Shown: piece by piece, positions 22,753-31,674 of the stretch
Layout of the letters: each line of letters begins with the position of its first letter
Position numbering within the stretch: the stretch's first letter is position 1
From: Thiocystis violacea
GTDB lineage: Bacteria; Pseudomonadota; Gammaproteobacteria; Chromatiales; Chromatiaceae
Length of the DNA: 64,000 nt
Assembly (NCBI RefSeq): GCF_016583575.1
Contig: NZ_NRRG01000011.1
Location: 62,001-126,000, forward strand
Direction: 5' to 3'
Position numbers and translations under genes: made by a program
Notes under the pieces: generated by a model
What the model was told of the DNA's origin: nothing
Database searches by the model: none
Seen by the model: only the letters and a program-made list of their open reading frames with translations

Positions 22753-23427
22753 GTGACAAAGGCAAAGACAAAAACGATCTCGACCGATGACGTGCTTCTG
22801 ATGCTGTGCAACTCCGTGAAGAAGGTTCTCTCGGCCGCCACCCAGACTCAGATCAACTATTCGCCCATGGTGCAGAAGATCACGCGCACCTGTCTGCGGC
22901 CGGATATCGGTTGCTTCGTGCTCTTCGATGGGGGCTTCTCGGGTCTGGTCATCATCAACTTCTCGGCCCAGTCCGCCATGGAACTGTACCGCGCCTACAT
23001 GATGAGCATGGGGATGCCGGAGTCCGAGCTGGCGACCCAGCACACCTCCGACGAGGTGGGGAACATGCTGGGCGAACTGATGAACCAGATCGTCGGCGAT
23101 TTCACCGGCAAGGTGGGGCATGAGCTGCTGGTCTCCATCAATCAGAACCAGCCGAAGATGCTCACCATCAACAAGGAAGTGCTGGTCAGCATCGACACCA
23201 ACCTGGACCGCGCCCAGGCGCGGCGGGTCGCCTTCACTACCGCGCGGCATTGTGTTTTCTACATGGAGTTGGCGATGGACAGAACGGAGTTCATCCAACT
23301 CCATGACTTCGAGCGCGAGGAGACCGATCCGGACCGGATCGTGGAGGAGGTCGGTCGGCAATCCCCGACGAGCACCAAGCAGGAATCGCTCGTCGATCAG
23401 GATCTGTTGGACGAGCTGGGGATCTAG
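22753..23427 (+). CDS. DUF3334 (CheX-like) protein
   Basis: 224 residues from GTG 22753 (AGGA 10 nt upstream); earlier in-frame codons look non-coding. The strongly conserved core PDIGCFVLFDGGFSGLVIIN, HTSDEVGNMLGELMNQIVGDF and NQNQPKMLTINKEV identifies DUF3334, whose fold is related to CheX/CheC phosphatases. The ExxN-type pair in DEVGNMLGELMNQIVGD resembles the CheX active helix, so a link to chemotaxis or phosphorelay is plausible, though no partner is adjacent. A chemoreceptor is encoded far away at 60.5 kb. Confidence 0.82.
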   Translation: MTKAKTKTISTDDVLLMLCNSVKKVLSAATQTQINYSPMVQKITRTCLRPDIGCFVLFDGGFSGLVIINFSAQSAMELYRAYMMSMGMPESELATQHTSDEVGNMLGELMNQIVGDFTGKVGHELLVSINQNQPKMLTINKEVLVSIDTNLDRAQARRVAFTTARHCVFYMELAMDRTEFIQLHDFEREETDPDRIVEEVGRQSPTSTKQESLVDQDLLDELGI

Positions 23428-23445
23428 CGAGCGTTCGCCTGGCCT

Positions 23446-23481
23446 TGGCGGCTCTTCCGGCTCCGGGAGAGCTATCCGCCA
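23446..23481. terminator. Hairpin between the convergent DUF3334 and DUF2934 genes
   Basis: GGCGG-CTCT pairs with AGAG-(CTAT)-CCGCC around a short loop, 20 nt past the DUF3334 stop. No U-run on either strand; a weak or Rho-assisted terminator is likely. Confidence 0.45.
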
Positions 23482-23543
23482 GGCTGGGTGTTTGGCGCCC
23501 CTGACTCCCCGTCCGAGCGCTCGCCAATCCGTCTGGATCGCGC

Positions 23544-24008
23544 TCAGTCGCCCGTCATCACCTTGGCGCGCGCGAGGAGTTCATCGATTTCGCGCTCGGC
23601 ATCCGCCCAGTCCTCGGCCTCGTGCCCTGGCGCGAAGTGGCGTTTCTCGGCCTTGTAGTAAGCGGCCTCGCGGATCATGTCCAGGCGCTGCTCCGGAGGG
23701 GTCTTGGCGAACTGGCGGAGACTCCCCTTGTGATCGGACAGCTTCTGGGGTGCGGCTGGCCCAGCCCCGTCGGGTGCCTTGTCCGCCGTCTTCGTTGTTT
23801 TGGCGGTCGTGGACCTGGACGGGGGCGTGGACTTCCTGGCGGTCGATTTCGCTGGCGTTTGTTTCTCCGCGACGGGCGGGGCCGCTCGCGTCGCCGTCGT
23901 CACCGGGCTGGCCTGCGCCTCGCCGACGGGCGACTTCTTGTCCGCCGTCTTCTTCACCACCGCTTTCTTAACCGCCGTCTTTTTCGTCACGATTTTGTCG
24001 TCAGCCAT
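23544..24008 (-). CDS. Histone H1-like Lys/Ala-rich protein with DUF2934 domain
   Basis: 154 residues from the ATG at 24008. The first ~90 residues are a low-complexity Lys/Ala/Pro/Thr tail (TKKTAVKKAVVKKTADKK) like eukaryotic H1 and bacterial AlgP/Hc tails. The C-terminal ~50 residues (RLDMIREAAYYKAEKRHF, EDWADAEREIDELL) match DUF2934, a small domain of unknown role often found with such tails. DNA or RNA binding through the basic tail is an inference. Confidence 0.8.
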   Translation of the reverse strand: MADDKIVTKKTAVKKAVVKKTADKKSPVGEAQASPVTTATRAAPPVAEKQTPAKSTARKSTPPSRSTTAKTTKTADKAPDGAGPAAPQKLSDHKGSLRQFAKTPPEQRLDMIREAAYYKAEKRHFAPGHEAEDWADAEREIDELLARAKVMTGD

Positions 24009-24201
24009 GTCTGTCGCATGCCTCTTGGATTCTGGTTTCTCTCTATGGAATGACCGCTCATGCCCCATCGGTTTAGCGGCCTCGCGGAACCGTCGGTCCT
24101 CGGTTTAGAGAACTTATAGAATACACATAAACCAGGGGCCTGATCCCGGTTTTTGTCGCCGCCTGGCGGGGTGTCGCGCCTTCTTCCAATAGGGTACGAC
24201 A

Positions 24202-26724
24202 TCACTCGGAGCGAAGGGCTCGGGCGGGCTCCGCGTTCGCCGAGCGGATGGCCGGATAAATACCGGCGAGAAAGGCCGCCAGCCAGGCGAGCAGAACCCC
24301 GGAGATCAATGGCGCGGGCGATAGGGAAAGGCGCATGGTCCAGCCGAATGATCGCAGATTGATGACCTGGATCAGCAGGTCGCCCATGATCAGGCCCAGG
24401 GGAATGGCCAGGAGTCCGGCCGCCAGTCCCAGGAGCGAGGTCTGGATCAGCACCAGTCGAGTCAGCTCGCCGCGCGTCATGCCGGTGGCCCGAAGGATCG
24501 CATACTCGCGACCGCGCTCCAGTTGCAGCGCCATCAGGGCACTGAGGACGCCGACGAAGGCGACCCCGATGGCGAGCAGCCGCAGCACCTCGGTGATCGC
24601 GAAGGTGCGGTCGAAGATGGCCAGCGAGCGTTCGCGAATCTCGTCGTTGAGACTGACCAGCAGCGGCCTGTCGTGGGACTCGACGATCGCTCTGACCCGT
24701 TCGAACACCTCGCGCCGATCCGCCCCCGCGCCGACCATCAGGCCCAGCGATGAGATGGAGGTATCGCCCCAGAGCGCGGCATGGGACTGGCGCGCCATCA
24801 TCAGCATCCCGCTGCCCGAGCCGTAATCGCGAAAGACGCCACCGATCTCGAAGTCGCGCCAGCCTTGCGGCGTGAAGAGTCCGACCCGGTCGCCCAGGCC
24901 GATCCGGTGGTGATAGGCGAAGGGCTCCGAGACGAGGATGACCTCGCCGGCCTCGAACCGGGGCCAGAGGTCGGACGCCTCGCCCTGGGTGAAATCGAAG
25001 CCCCTCGGAGAGATCGAGGAGGACTGGAGCGCCAGCAGACGGGCCGGGCCATGTTCCGTCTCGACCTGGGCGCCGCGCGCCTGGCTCATCTCCGCGATCC
25101 CCTCGATGGCCCCCAGTGCCTCGGCGATACCGGGCGGGAGTCGCCCGTCCGCCTGACTGCCGGTTCCGGACGGGGCGGCGACATAGATATCGCTGCGCAG
25201 GGTCGTCTCCAGCCATTGCGCCAGACTCCCGCGAAAGCTGTCGATCATGACCGCCACGCCGACCGTCGTGGCGATCGCCACCGTCAGGGCGGCGGCCGCG
25301 ATTCCGGTCCGGGTGATGGAGGCGGCGATGCCGCGCGCGGCATGCCGGGCGGCCACCCCACCGATTCGTCCCATCCAAGGGGCTAGGCCCGAGGCGATGA
25401 TCCGCAGCAGCCAGGGCACGCCTAGGCTGTAGCCGAGGATGAGCAGGAACAGCGCCAGGAACCCGAAGGACAGCGAACGACCGGGCGCTAGGGCGGACAG
25501 CCATCCGATGGCCGCCAGAACTGCTCCAAAGAGGGCGAGCCAGATGACCCAGCGCTGCCCCAGACGCTCCAGGCTGCCCTCGCGAAGCACCTCCCTCGGC
25601 TGGGTGCGCGCGGCCTCGATCGCCGGACCCAGGCTGGCGACGAGCGTGACCACCAGGCCGAGTCCAACCCCTTTGATCAGGCTCGCCGGGGCGAGCGCGA
25701 GCCCGCTCACCGTCAGGGTGAAATAGAGGTCATTGATGGTACGGGTCACGAGCCCGACCAGCCCCCAACCGGCGAGAACGCCCAGCCCGACGCCGAGCAG
25801 TCCACCGAGCAGCGCGAAGGGCAGCGCCTCGGCCAAAATCAGCGTGAAGAGTTGGGCGCGGGTGCAGCCAAGTGTGCGTAGCGAGCCGAACAGCGTTCGG
25901 CGTTGCAGTACCGCGAAGGTCATGGTGTTGTGGATGATGAAGCCACCGACCAGCATGGCGAGCAGGCTCATGGCGGTCAGATTGATGCGGAAGGCGCTGG
26001 TCATCCGTTCGAGCGCGGTGCCGCGCTGAGCGGACGGCAGCAGCCGCGAGCCGGCCGGTAGATGGGCCGCGACGCGCTCGACCTCCTCGGGCGAGAGCAC
26101 CAGGTCGATCCGGTCGACGGCGCCGACCCGGTCGGTCAGCTCCTGCGCCGTGGCGATGTCCGCGATCATGATCCCGTCCCAGCCGGTTCCCGACCCCTGG
26201 CCGAGGACGCCGAGCAGCTCGACCGCTGGCTCCCGCCCGCCGATCCGCAGGGTCAGCCGATCGCCCGGCGCCACCCCGAGCCGCGCGGCGTCGGGCTGAC
26301 CGAGCAGAATGGTGCCGGGATCGGTGAGCAGTCGGATCAGCGCCTGGCCTTCGATCTCGATACCGGCGTCGATCCCGCGCAGGGTTCCGAGGGCGAGCAG
26401 GTCCAGGCCAAGCAGGGTAAAGGTCGCGTCTTTCAGCCGAACCGTCGCCTCGATGACCGGAGAGGCGTCGCGCAGCCCCAATTCGCGGACCAGGCGCGGA
26501 TGGAGCGCGTCCGGGATTTGGCCGGAGGCCGATTCGATCCGATGGGTCGCCCGTCCGGCGACCTGCTCGATGGAGCGCTCGAAGGCCCGTTGCGCGCTCG
26601 CGTTGGCGATATCGACCGCGACCACCACCGCGACGCCGAGCGCGATGCCGAGCAGTGAGAGTCCAGACGGCCAGGGATGGCGAGTCAGGAAGCGCAGACT
26701 GGCCCGCCACAGGATCGGGGTCAC
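24202..26724 (-). CDS. FtsX-family ABC transporter permease (LolE/YbbP-like)
   Basis: 840 residues from GTG 26724-26722. Two FtsX permease units: an N-terminal anchor helix (19-41) with a MacB-type periplasmic domain and three membrane helices near 250-380, then a second set after ~470 with the final helices at ~720-835. Several extra helices lie between (about 395-445). This is the large two-FtsX-domain layout of YbbP. Its start overlaps the ATPase stop as GTGA, so the two form one exporter complex, probably moving a lipid, lipoprotein or hydrophobic compound out of the inner membrane. Confidence 0.9.
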   Translation of the reverse strand: MTPILWRASLRFLTRHPWPSGLSLLGIALGVAVVVAVDIANASAQRAFERSIEQVAGRATHRIESASGQIPDALHPRLVRELGLRDASPVIEATVRLKDATFTLLGLDLLALGTLRGIDAGIEIEGQALIRLLTDPGTILLGQPDAARLGVAPGDRLTLRIGGREPAVELLGVLGQGSGTGWDGIMIADIATAQELTDRVGAVDRIDLVLSPEEVERVAAHLPAGSRLLPSAQRGTALERMTSAFRINLTAMSLLAMLVGGFIIHNTMTFAVLQRRTLFGSLRTLGCTRAQLFTLILAEALPFALLGGLLGVGLGVLAGWGLVGLVTRTINDLYFTLTVSGLALAPASLIKGVGLGLVVTLVASLGPAIEAARTQPREVLREGSLERLGQRWVIWLALFGAVLAAIGWLSALAPGRSLSFGFLALFLLILGYSLGVPWLLRIIASGLAPWMGRIGGVAARHAARGIAASITRTGIAAAALTVAIATTVGVAVMIDSFRGSLAQWLETTLRSDIYVAAPSGTGSQADGRLPPGIAEALGAIEGIAEMSQARGAQVETEHGPARLLALQSSSISPRGFDFTQGEASDLWPRFEAGEVILVSEPFAYHHRIGLGDRVGLFTPQGWRDFEIGGVFRDYGSGSGMLMMARQSHAALWGDTSISSLGLMVGAGADRREVFERVRAIVESHDRPLLVSLNDEIRERSLAIFDRTFAITEVLRLLAIGVAFVGVLSALMALQLERGREYAILRATGMTRGELTRLVLIQTSLLGLAAGLLAIPLGLIMGDLLIQVINLRSFGWTMRLSLSPAPLISGVLLAWLAAFLAGIYPAIRSANAEPARALRSE

Positions 26725-27455
26725 CAGGCGGGCTCCAGATCCGCCTCGATCAGCCGGCCCTGCTCCAGGGTCAGCACCCGGTCGGCGATCGCCGACACCG
26801 CCCGGCTATGGGTGACCAGGATGAGTGTCTGACCGCGCTCGCGAAAGATCTCCGACAACAGCCCCAGGATCCGCTCGCCGGTCTCCGCGTCCAGATTGCC
26901 CGTGGGCTCGTCGGCCAGAACCAGCGCGGGCTCGTGGATGAGCGCGCGCCCGATCGCGATCCGCTGCTGCTCGCCGCCCGAGAGCTGATCGGGAAAGGTC
27001 TCCGCGCGGTTCTCTAACCCCAGGCGCTCAAGCATGGTCTGGATCCGGGGCTGGCGCTCGCGTGGACCCAGGCCGTTGAGTTCCAGCGGCAGCGCCAGGT
27101 TCTCCGCGACCGTCAGGGTCGGAATCAGGTTGAAGAACTGGTAGATGAAGCCGATGTGCCGGCGGCGCAGGAGGGTGAGGGCCGGCTCCATCAACTCGGA
27201 TAATGGCTCTCCCAATAGCTCGATGCGGCCCGCGTCCGGCCGGTCGATCCCCGCGAGCAGGTTCAGCAGTGTCGACTTCCCCGAACCGCTGCGTCCCAGC
27301 AGCGCCACGCACTCACCACGTCGGACATCGAAGCCGACGGAATCCAGCACAGGGTGCCTGGTTGCGCCCTCGTGGTAGTGTTTTTGGATGTCCCGCACCC
27401 GCAGGGCGGTCGTCTCGGCGTCGCCCCGCCCATCCTGAACGGCCTTCGGGGTCAT
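26721..27455 (-). CDS. ABC transporter ATPase (LolD/YbbA-like)
   Basis: 244 residues from the ATG at 27455, which overlaps the upstream stop as ATGA; a GTG 9 nt earlier is also in frame. Walker [11 protein letters not shown]-loop in [18 protein letters not shown], signature [15 protein letters not shown] and Walker [13 protein letters not shown] are intact. The FFNLIPTLT segment and length place it with LolD/MacB/YbbA ATPases that energise FtsX-type permeases. Partner is the overlapping permease gene. Confidence 0.94.
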   Translation of the reverse strand: MTPKAVQDGRGDAETTALRVRDIQKHYHEGATRHPVLDSVGFDVRRGECVALLGRSGSGKSTLLNLLAGIDRPDAGRIELLGEPLSELMEPALTLLRRRHIGFIYQFFNLIPTLTVAENLALPLELNGLGPRERQPRIQTMLERLGLENRAETFPDQLSGGEQQRIAIGRALIHEPALVLADEPTGNLDAETGERILGLLSEIFRERGQTLILVTHSRAVSAIADRVLTLEQGRLIEADLEPAW

Positions 27456-27691
27456 TCCAGCCACCGCACCAGATAGTAGACCCGCTGACCCTCGGACGAA
27501 GCCGAGGGGCCATACACCAGCGCCGGACGCAGGTGACGTTCGGGATTCGCGCCCGCGATCGCCGTCGCCTCATCGTCGGTCAGGGTCACGCAACCCTCGG
27601 GGAACCGGGCACGGTTCGCGCGCGGGCTACGGATCAGCGCAAAACGCTCGGCCAGCGAGCTGGATTCGGGGTCGACGATCACATGCGGCAT
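27452..27691 (-). CDS. Small conserved hypothetical protein, first gene of the ABC operon
   Basis: 79 residues from the ATG at 27691; overlaps the ATPase start by ATGA, so coupling is likely and the frame is probably real. Soluble, with HVIVDPESSSLAERFALIRSPRANRARFPE split by a basic patch and ending [10 protein letters not shown] do not recognise the family. The longer in-frame extension to 27775 has no RBS support. Confidence 0.5.
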   Translation of the reverse strand: MPHVIVDPESSSLAERFALIRSPRANRARFPEGCVTLTDDEATAIAGANPERHLRPALVYGPSASSEGQRVYYLVRWLE

Positions 27692-28187
27692 GGATGTATC
27701 CAAAGGCGATGACTGGCTTGAGTCCCAGCGGAACCCGTATCCTCGTATAGGTGGTGAGTTTCTCGGGCGCATCAAGCGTTTCCATCCCAGGTCGACCCCT
27801 GAGCGTCATGGAGTGGGCCAGGCTGGGATATGCCGCCGTCCGTACCGCCCGGCCATGCGCCAGCGGATCTGAGCTGACGAAGCCGTCGGTCTTGCCGTGG
27901 CGGACGCCATTCTCATGGATCGACTTCATGATCTGGCGCGGCCGCATGTCGACCGTTCACCCCAACGATCGATGGACGCCGGACGGGGCGGTTGGCGGCG
28001 GTATCGACGCGATGTACTTGCCGCCGACATCGGACGCCGCGGCCGGGGTTTCCCAGCCAAGCATCGGTCATGGTCGCGCCCGGCGAATCCGGATCTCTTT
28101 CGCTTGAAGTAACCAACTGTCATACTGGGTTCATGGCCGCATAGGGCCGCATAGGCTCGTCGAACCCGCGTTGGAATACACTCTAAA
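27692..28187. other. Divergent intergenic region upstream of the SufS-SufE gene
   Basis: About 500 nt between the minus-strand ABC operon and the plus-strand desulfurase gene. Apart from repeat B copy 2 (28018-28083) I see no gene or clear operator; several short frames exist but none has an RBS or recognisable motif. Confidence 0.5.
28018..28083. repeat. Interspersed repeat B, copy 2
   Basis: Its left part aligns with 8191-8237 and its right part (GCCAAGCATCGGTCATGG, then TCGCGCCCG) aligns with 47402-47428 at about 24 of 27 positions, so it spans both partial copies and may be the fullest of the three. Confidence 0.6.
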
Positions 28188-29930
28188 ATGACTCTCAACC
28201 CACCGCCAAGGTTGCCGGTTCAGGCTCCGCTCGATGTGGAGTCGATCCGCGCCCAGTTCCCGATCCTCAAGACGCTCGCCCATGGTCGGCCGCTGACCTA
28301 TCTCGACAGCGCCGCCAGCACCCAACAACCGGAGCGGGTGATCGAGGCGGTCGCGGACTATCATCGTCTCCATCACGCCAATATCCATCGCGGTGTCTAT
28401 GGACTCTCCCAGACCGCGACCCGTCTGCACGAAGAGGCGCGCGCGGCCGTCGCCCGTTTCCTCAGCGCCGCCGAGCCGGCGGAATGTCTCTTCACCCGAG
28501 GGGCGACCGAGTCCATCAACCTGGTGGCGGCTTCCTGGGGCCGGGCCAATCTCAAGCCGGGCGACGAGATCCTGCTCTCGACCCTGGAACACCATTCCAA
28601 CATCGTGCCCTGGCAGTTGGTCGCCGAGGCCACGGGCGCCCGCGTCCGGGTCATCCCGATCGACGACGCGGGCGATCTGGATCTCGACGCCTATCGACGC
28701 CTGCTGACGCCCCGCACCCGGCTGGTCGCGGTCAATCATGTCTCCAACGCGCTTGGTACCATCAACCCGGTCGCCGAGATCATCGCCGAGGCCCATGCCG
28801 CTGGCGCCCTGGTGCTGATCGACGGTGCCCAGTGGGTGGCTCACGGCCGTACCGATGTCCAGGCCCTGGATGCCGATTTCTATGTCTTCTCAGGACACAA
28901 ACTCTACGGGCCGACCGGTATCGGCGTGCTCTACGGGAAACGCCATCTGCTGGAGGCCATGCCGCCCTACCAAGGCGGCGGAGACATGATCGAGCGCGTC
29001 ACCTTCGCCGGCACGAGCTACGCGCCGCTGCCCAACAAGTTCGAGGCCGGCACGCCGAACATCTCGGGCGCGGTCGGCCTGGGCGCCGCGATCGACTGGG
29101 TCGAGTCGATCGGGGTCGAGGCGATCGGTCTCCACGAGCAGGCCCTGCTGCGGCAGGCGACCGAGCGTCTGTCCCGGATTCCGGGGCTCGCGATCAAGGG
29201 CACGGCCCGACGCAAGAGCGGCGTCATCTCCTGGGTGATGCTCGACCCGCCGATCGCTACCCTGGATATCGGTACCCAGCTCGATCTGCAAGGGATCTGC
29301 ATCCGCACCGGACACCATTGCTGTCAGCCGTTGATGGATCGGCTGGGCGTCTCCTCGACCGCGCGCGCCTCATTGGGCGTCTATAACCGGTCGGAGGAGA
29401 TCGATCGTCTGGCCGAGGCGCTGGAGGCCATCCAGGCGTCGTCCAGGCCTCGCGTTCAGACGGCGGACGGGGGGCGCGAGCTGGTGTATCCGGCGGCCGT
29501 CGCCGAATCGCCGCAAGCCGCCGCCGAGGAGATCGCCGAGATCTTCGAGCTGCTGCCGGACTGGCCCATGCGCCATCAGCACATCATCGACCTGGGCGAC
29601 AAGCTGCCGACCATGCCCGAGTCGCTCAAGACCGAGGCCAATCATGTGTCTGGCTGTCAGAGCCAGGTGCATATCGCCGCGCGGCTCAAGCCGGGCTCGC
29701 GGGACATCGTCGAGTTTCTCGCCGACAGCGACGCCAACATCGTGCGCGGCCTGATCGCCCTGCTCCAGCAGCTCTATTCGGGGCAGCGCGCGCGCGACAT
29801 CATGGGCTTCGACGCCGAGGCGTTCTTCGCGCGCATCGGTCTGGACCGGCATCTCAGTCTGACCCGTCGCAACGGGCTGGAGTCGATGGTGCGGCGGTTG
29901 CGTCGGTTGGCGAGCCCGCTCGCGGGTTGA
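28188..29930 (+). CDS. sufS: SufS cysteine desulfurase fused to SufE sulfur acceptor
   Basis: 580 residues. Residues 1-~415 are a group II cysteine desulfurase: PLP Lys238 in FSGHKLYGPTG, HSNIVPW and the persulfide-forming Cys378 in RTGHHCCQPL. Residues ~430-580 are SufE: LPDWPMRHQHIIDLG, Cys490 in VSGCQSQVH (the acceptor Cys) and IMGFDAEAFFARIGLDRHLS. Fusing donor and acceptor should channel persulfide sulfur directly. No sufBCD genes are adjacent, so it may feed other sulfur needs. The convergent neighbour is a DsrC-family gene. The RBS is weak. Confidence 0.95.
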   Translation: MTLNPPPRLPVQAPLDVESIRAQFPILKTLAHGRPLTYLDSAASTQQPERVIEAVADYHRLHHANIHRGVYGLSQTATRLHEEARAAVARFLSAAEPAECLFTRGATESINLVAASWGRANLKPGDEILLSTLEHHSNIVPWQLVAEATGARVRVIPIDDAGDLDLDAYRRLLTPRTRLVAVNHVSNALGTINPVAEIIAEAHAAGALVLIDGAQWVAHGRTDVQALDADFYVFSGHKLYGPTGIGVLYGKRHLLEAMPPYQGGGDMIERVTFAGTSYAPLPNKFEAGTPNISGAVGLGAAIDWVESIGVEAIGLHEQALLRQATERLSRIPGLAIKGTARRKSGVISWVMLDPPIATLDIGTQLDLQGICIRTGHHCCQPLMDRLGVSSTARASLGVYNRSEEIDRLAEALEAIQASSRPRVQTADGGRELVYPAAVAESPQAAAEEIAEIFELLPDWPMRHQHIIDLGDKLPTMPESLKTEANHVSGCQSQVHIAARLKPGSRDIVEFLADSDANIVRGLIALLQQLYSGQRARDIMGFDAEAFFARIGLDRHLSLTRRNGLESMVRRLRRLASPLAG

Positions 29931-29937
29931 GCGGGCT

Positions 29938-29965
29938 CGAAAAAAAGGCCGGCGGATCGCCGGCC
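29938..29965 (-). terminator. Intrinsic terminator of the DsrC-like gene
   Basis: Read on the minus strand: an 8-bp GGCCGGCG / CGCCGGCC stem followed by TTTTTTT. A second perfect 10-bp stem at 29911-29939 (CGAGCCCGCT / AGCGGGCTCG) overlaps the end of the fusion gene and may end plus-strand transcripts, though it has no U-run. Confidence 0.85.
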
Positions 29966-29990
29966 CGGTCGTTCGGGGACGAGGGATCCC

Positions 29991-30329
29991 TCAGTAACCA
30001 CCCTTGCGGTTGACCGCCGGCAGGCCCGCGATCTTGGTGCCCTGCTTGGTGGGCGCCAGCGGAAAGAGCTGGTACAGATCCTTGCTGGTGGGCTTGCTGC
30101 CCCACAGCTTGGCCATGTCCTTCAGTACCACGCGCTCCATCGGCTGGTTCTGGCCATTATTGATGTACTCGTCGCGCAGATACTTGACCACATCCCAGTG
30201 CTTGTCGGTCAGCTCGATCCCCTCGATCTCGGCCAGCCGGCGCGCGACATCCTCGTTCCAGTCGGCGTGATTCTCCAGATAACCACTGTCGGTGGTCGCG
30301 ATGGTTTGCCCGTTTACCTCGATGGCCAT
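29991..30329 (-). CDS. DsrC-family protein lacking both C-terminal cysteines (RspA type)
   Basis: 112 residues with GAGAGGAG 8 nt upstream of the start. The DsrC/TusE fold is clear from DSGYLENHADWNEDVA, ELTDKHWDVVKYLRDEY and KDLYQLFPLAPTKQGTKIAGLP. In DsrC the segment is KQACRFAGLP and ends with a penultimate Cys; here the first position is Thr and the tail reads NRKGGY, so both redox cysteines are absent. Cys-less homologues have been called RspA (regulatory sulfur-related) and cannot carry sulfur or form the DsrAB trisulfide. A regulatory or binding role is therefore more likely than sulfur relay. Confidence 0.88.
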   Translation of the reverse strand: MAIEVNGQTIATTDSGYLENHADWNEDVARRLAEIEGIELTDKHWDVVKYLRDEYINNGQNQPMERVVLKDMAKLWGSKPTSKDLYQLFPLAPTKQGTKIAGLPAVNRKGGY

Positions 30330-30597
30330 GGTTTGCTCCTCTCTTCGTCATGAATTCTTGGTGGCCCCCAAGGTGGCGGCCTCTTGTTTCGTGTTCAATC
30401 AAAACATTGGAATTTTATGATTTTATGATCGGATCGTCACCCGCTTTGCGCGCTCGGGCCGCGGGTCTCGGCGCGGGCGATGGGATGGCTCGCCTGGTTC
30501 GTGCCGGATCGGGCCTGGACGATGTCGATCATGCCCCGATGGCGAGGTGCCGTGAGTGCTTGCCGAAATCCGGGCCGGATGAGAAATTGCACGGTTT

Positions 30598-31674
30598 TTG
30601 AGTCGAGGAGACACCGCTCTGGGACCGCATGCATCACCCCATCATGGTGGCCGGCTGCGCGAGGCCGCTGTCCGTTTCGGTCGTCCGCTGGAGGACTGGC
30701 TGGATCTCTCGACCGGCATCAATCCGCTGGCCTGGCCGGTTCCGGTCGTTCCGGCCTTCGTTTGGGGGCGTCTGCCGGAAGATGGCGATGGCTTGGAATC
30801 GGCGGCGGCGGCTTATTACGGCGCGCCGGACGCCTTGCCGCTGGCGGGCTCGCAGGCCGCCATCCAGATCCTGCCGACACTGCGCCCCCCCGGCCGGGTC
30901 GGGATACCCGAGGTGGGCTATCAGGAGCATGCCCACGCCTGGCGCCGCGCCGGACATGAGGTCGTCGCGCTGGCGAACGGCGATCCCGGATCCCTTCTGG
31001 ACGCCGGTCCAGACCAGTTCGATTGTCTGGTCGCGATCAATCCCAACAACCCGACGGGGCAGGTCTGGCCCCCGGAACTCCTGCTCGACTGGCGGGCGCG
31101 TCTCGCCGCGCGCGGCGGTTGGCTGGTGGTCGACGAGGCCTTCATGGATACGACACCCGCCGGGAGTCTGATGCCCTATGTCGGTCTTCCCGGACTCCTG
31201 GTGCTGCGCTCGCTCGGTAAGTTCTTCGGCTTGGCCGGGGCGCGCGTCGGCTTTCTGTTCGCCGAGCCGAATCTGCGCGAGCGGGTCGCGCGCCGGCTCG
31301 GACCCTGGACACTGGCCGGGCCTTCGCGCTGGATCGCCCGTCAGGCGCTGGTCGACGCCGATTGGCAGGCGGTCACGCGCGCCGCCTTGCCGGCGGCCTC
31401 CGCCCGGCTAGCCGCGCTCTTGCGTCGTCACGGGCTCGCGCCGGCGGGTGGCACCGCGCTTTTTCAATGGGTGTTGACCCCGGAGGCGGAGCGGCTCCAG
31501 ACGGCCCTGGGCGAGCGCGCCATCCTGGCGCGACACTTCGAGCATCCGGCCAGTCTGCGTTTCGGATTGCCCGGACGGGCGTCCGAATGGGAGAGGCTTG
31601 AGCGGGCGCTGGGGTCGATCGCCGGCGATTGGAGCCGGGGCGCGGATGACCCGGACCGCGTGGCGCCGCGCTAG
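30598..31674 (+). CDS. cobD: Threonine-phosphate decarboxylase (CobD), cobalamin synthesis
   Basis: 358 residues. Class I/II PLP aminotransferase fold: HHGGRL start, LDLSTGINPL, INPNNPTGQVWP, VVDEAFMDT (Asp contacting PLP) and the PLP lysine in RSLGKFFGLAGARVGF. These match CobD, which makes (R)-1-aminopropan-2-ol phosphate for the nucleotide loop of cobalamin. The start is uncertain: TTG 30598 is the only standard-like codon in frame, but GAGGAG (30604-30609) lies just downstream of it and would suit a CTG at 30619. Directly followed by a CobT-like gene. Confidence 0.9.
   Translation: MSRGDTALGPHASPHHGGRLREAAVRFGRPLEDWLDLSTGINPLAWPVPVVPAFVWGRLPEDGDGLESAAAAYYGAPDALPLAGSQAAIQILPTLRPPGRVGIPEVGYQEHAHAWRRAGHEVVALANGDPGSLLDAGPDQFDCLVAINPNNPTGQVWPPELLLDWRARLAARGGWLVVDEAFMDTTPAGSLMPYVGLPGLLVLRSLGKFFGLAGARVGFLFAEPNLRERVARRLGPWTLAGPSRWIARQALVDADWQAVTRAALPAASARLAALLRRHGLAPAGGTALFQWVLTPEAERLQTALGERAILARHFEHPASLRFGLPGRASEWERLERALGSIAGDWSRGADDPDRVAPR

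Noticed and set aside
23987-25504. 505-codon minus-strand frame inside the ABC permease gene
   Set aside because: Shifted frame of the permease coding region; repeats of Arg/Gly/Pro and no membrane segments, whereas the permease frame has clear helices.
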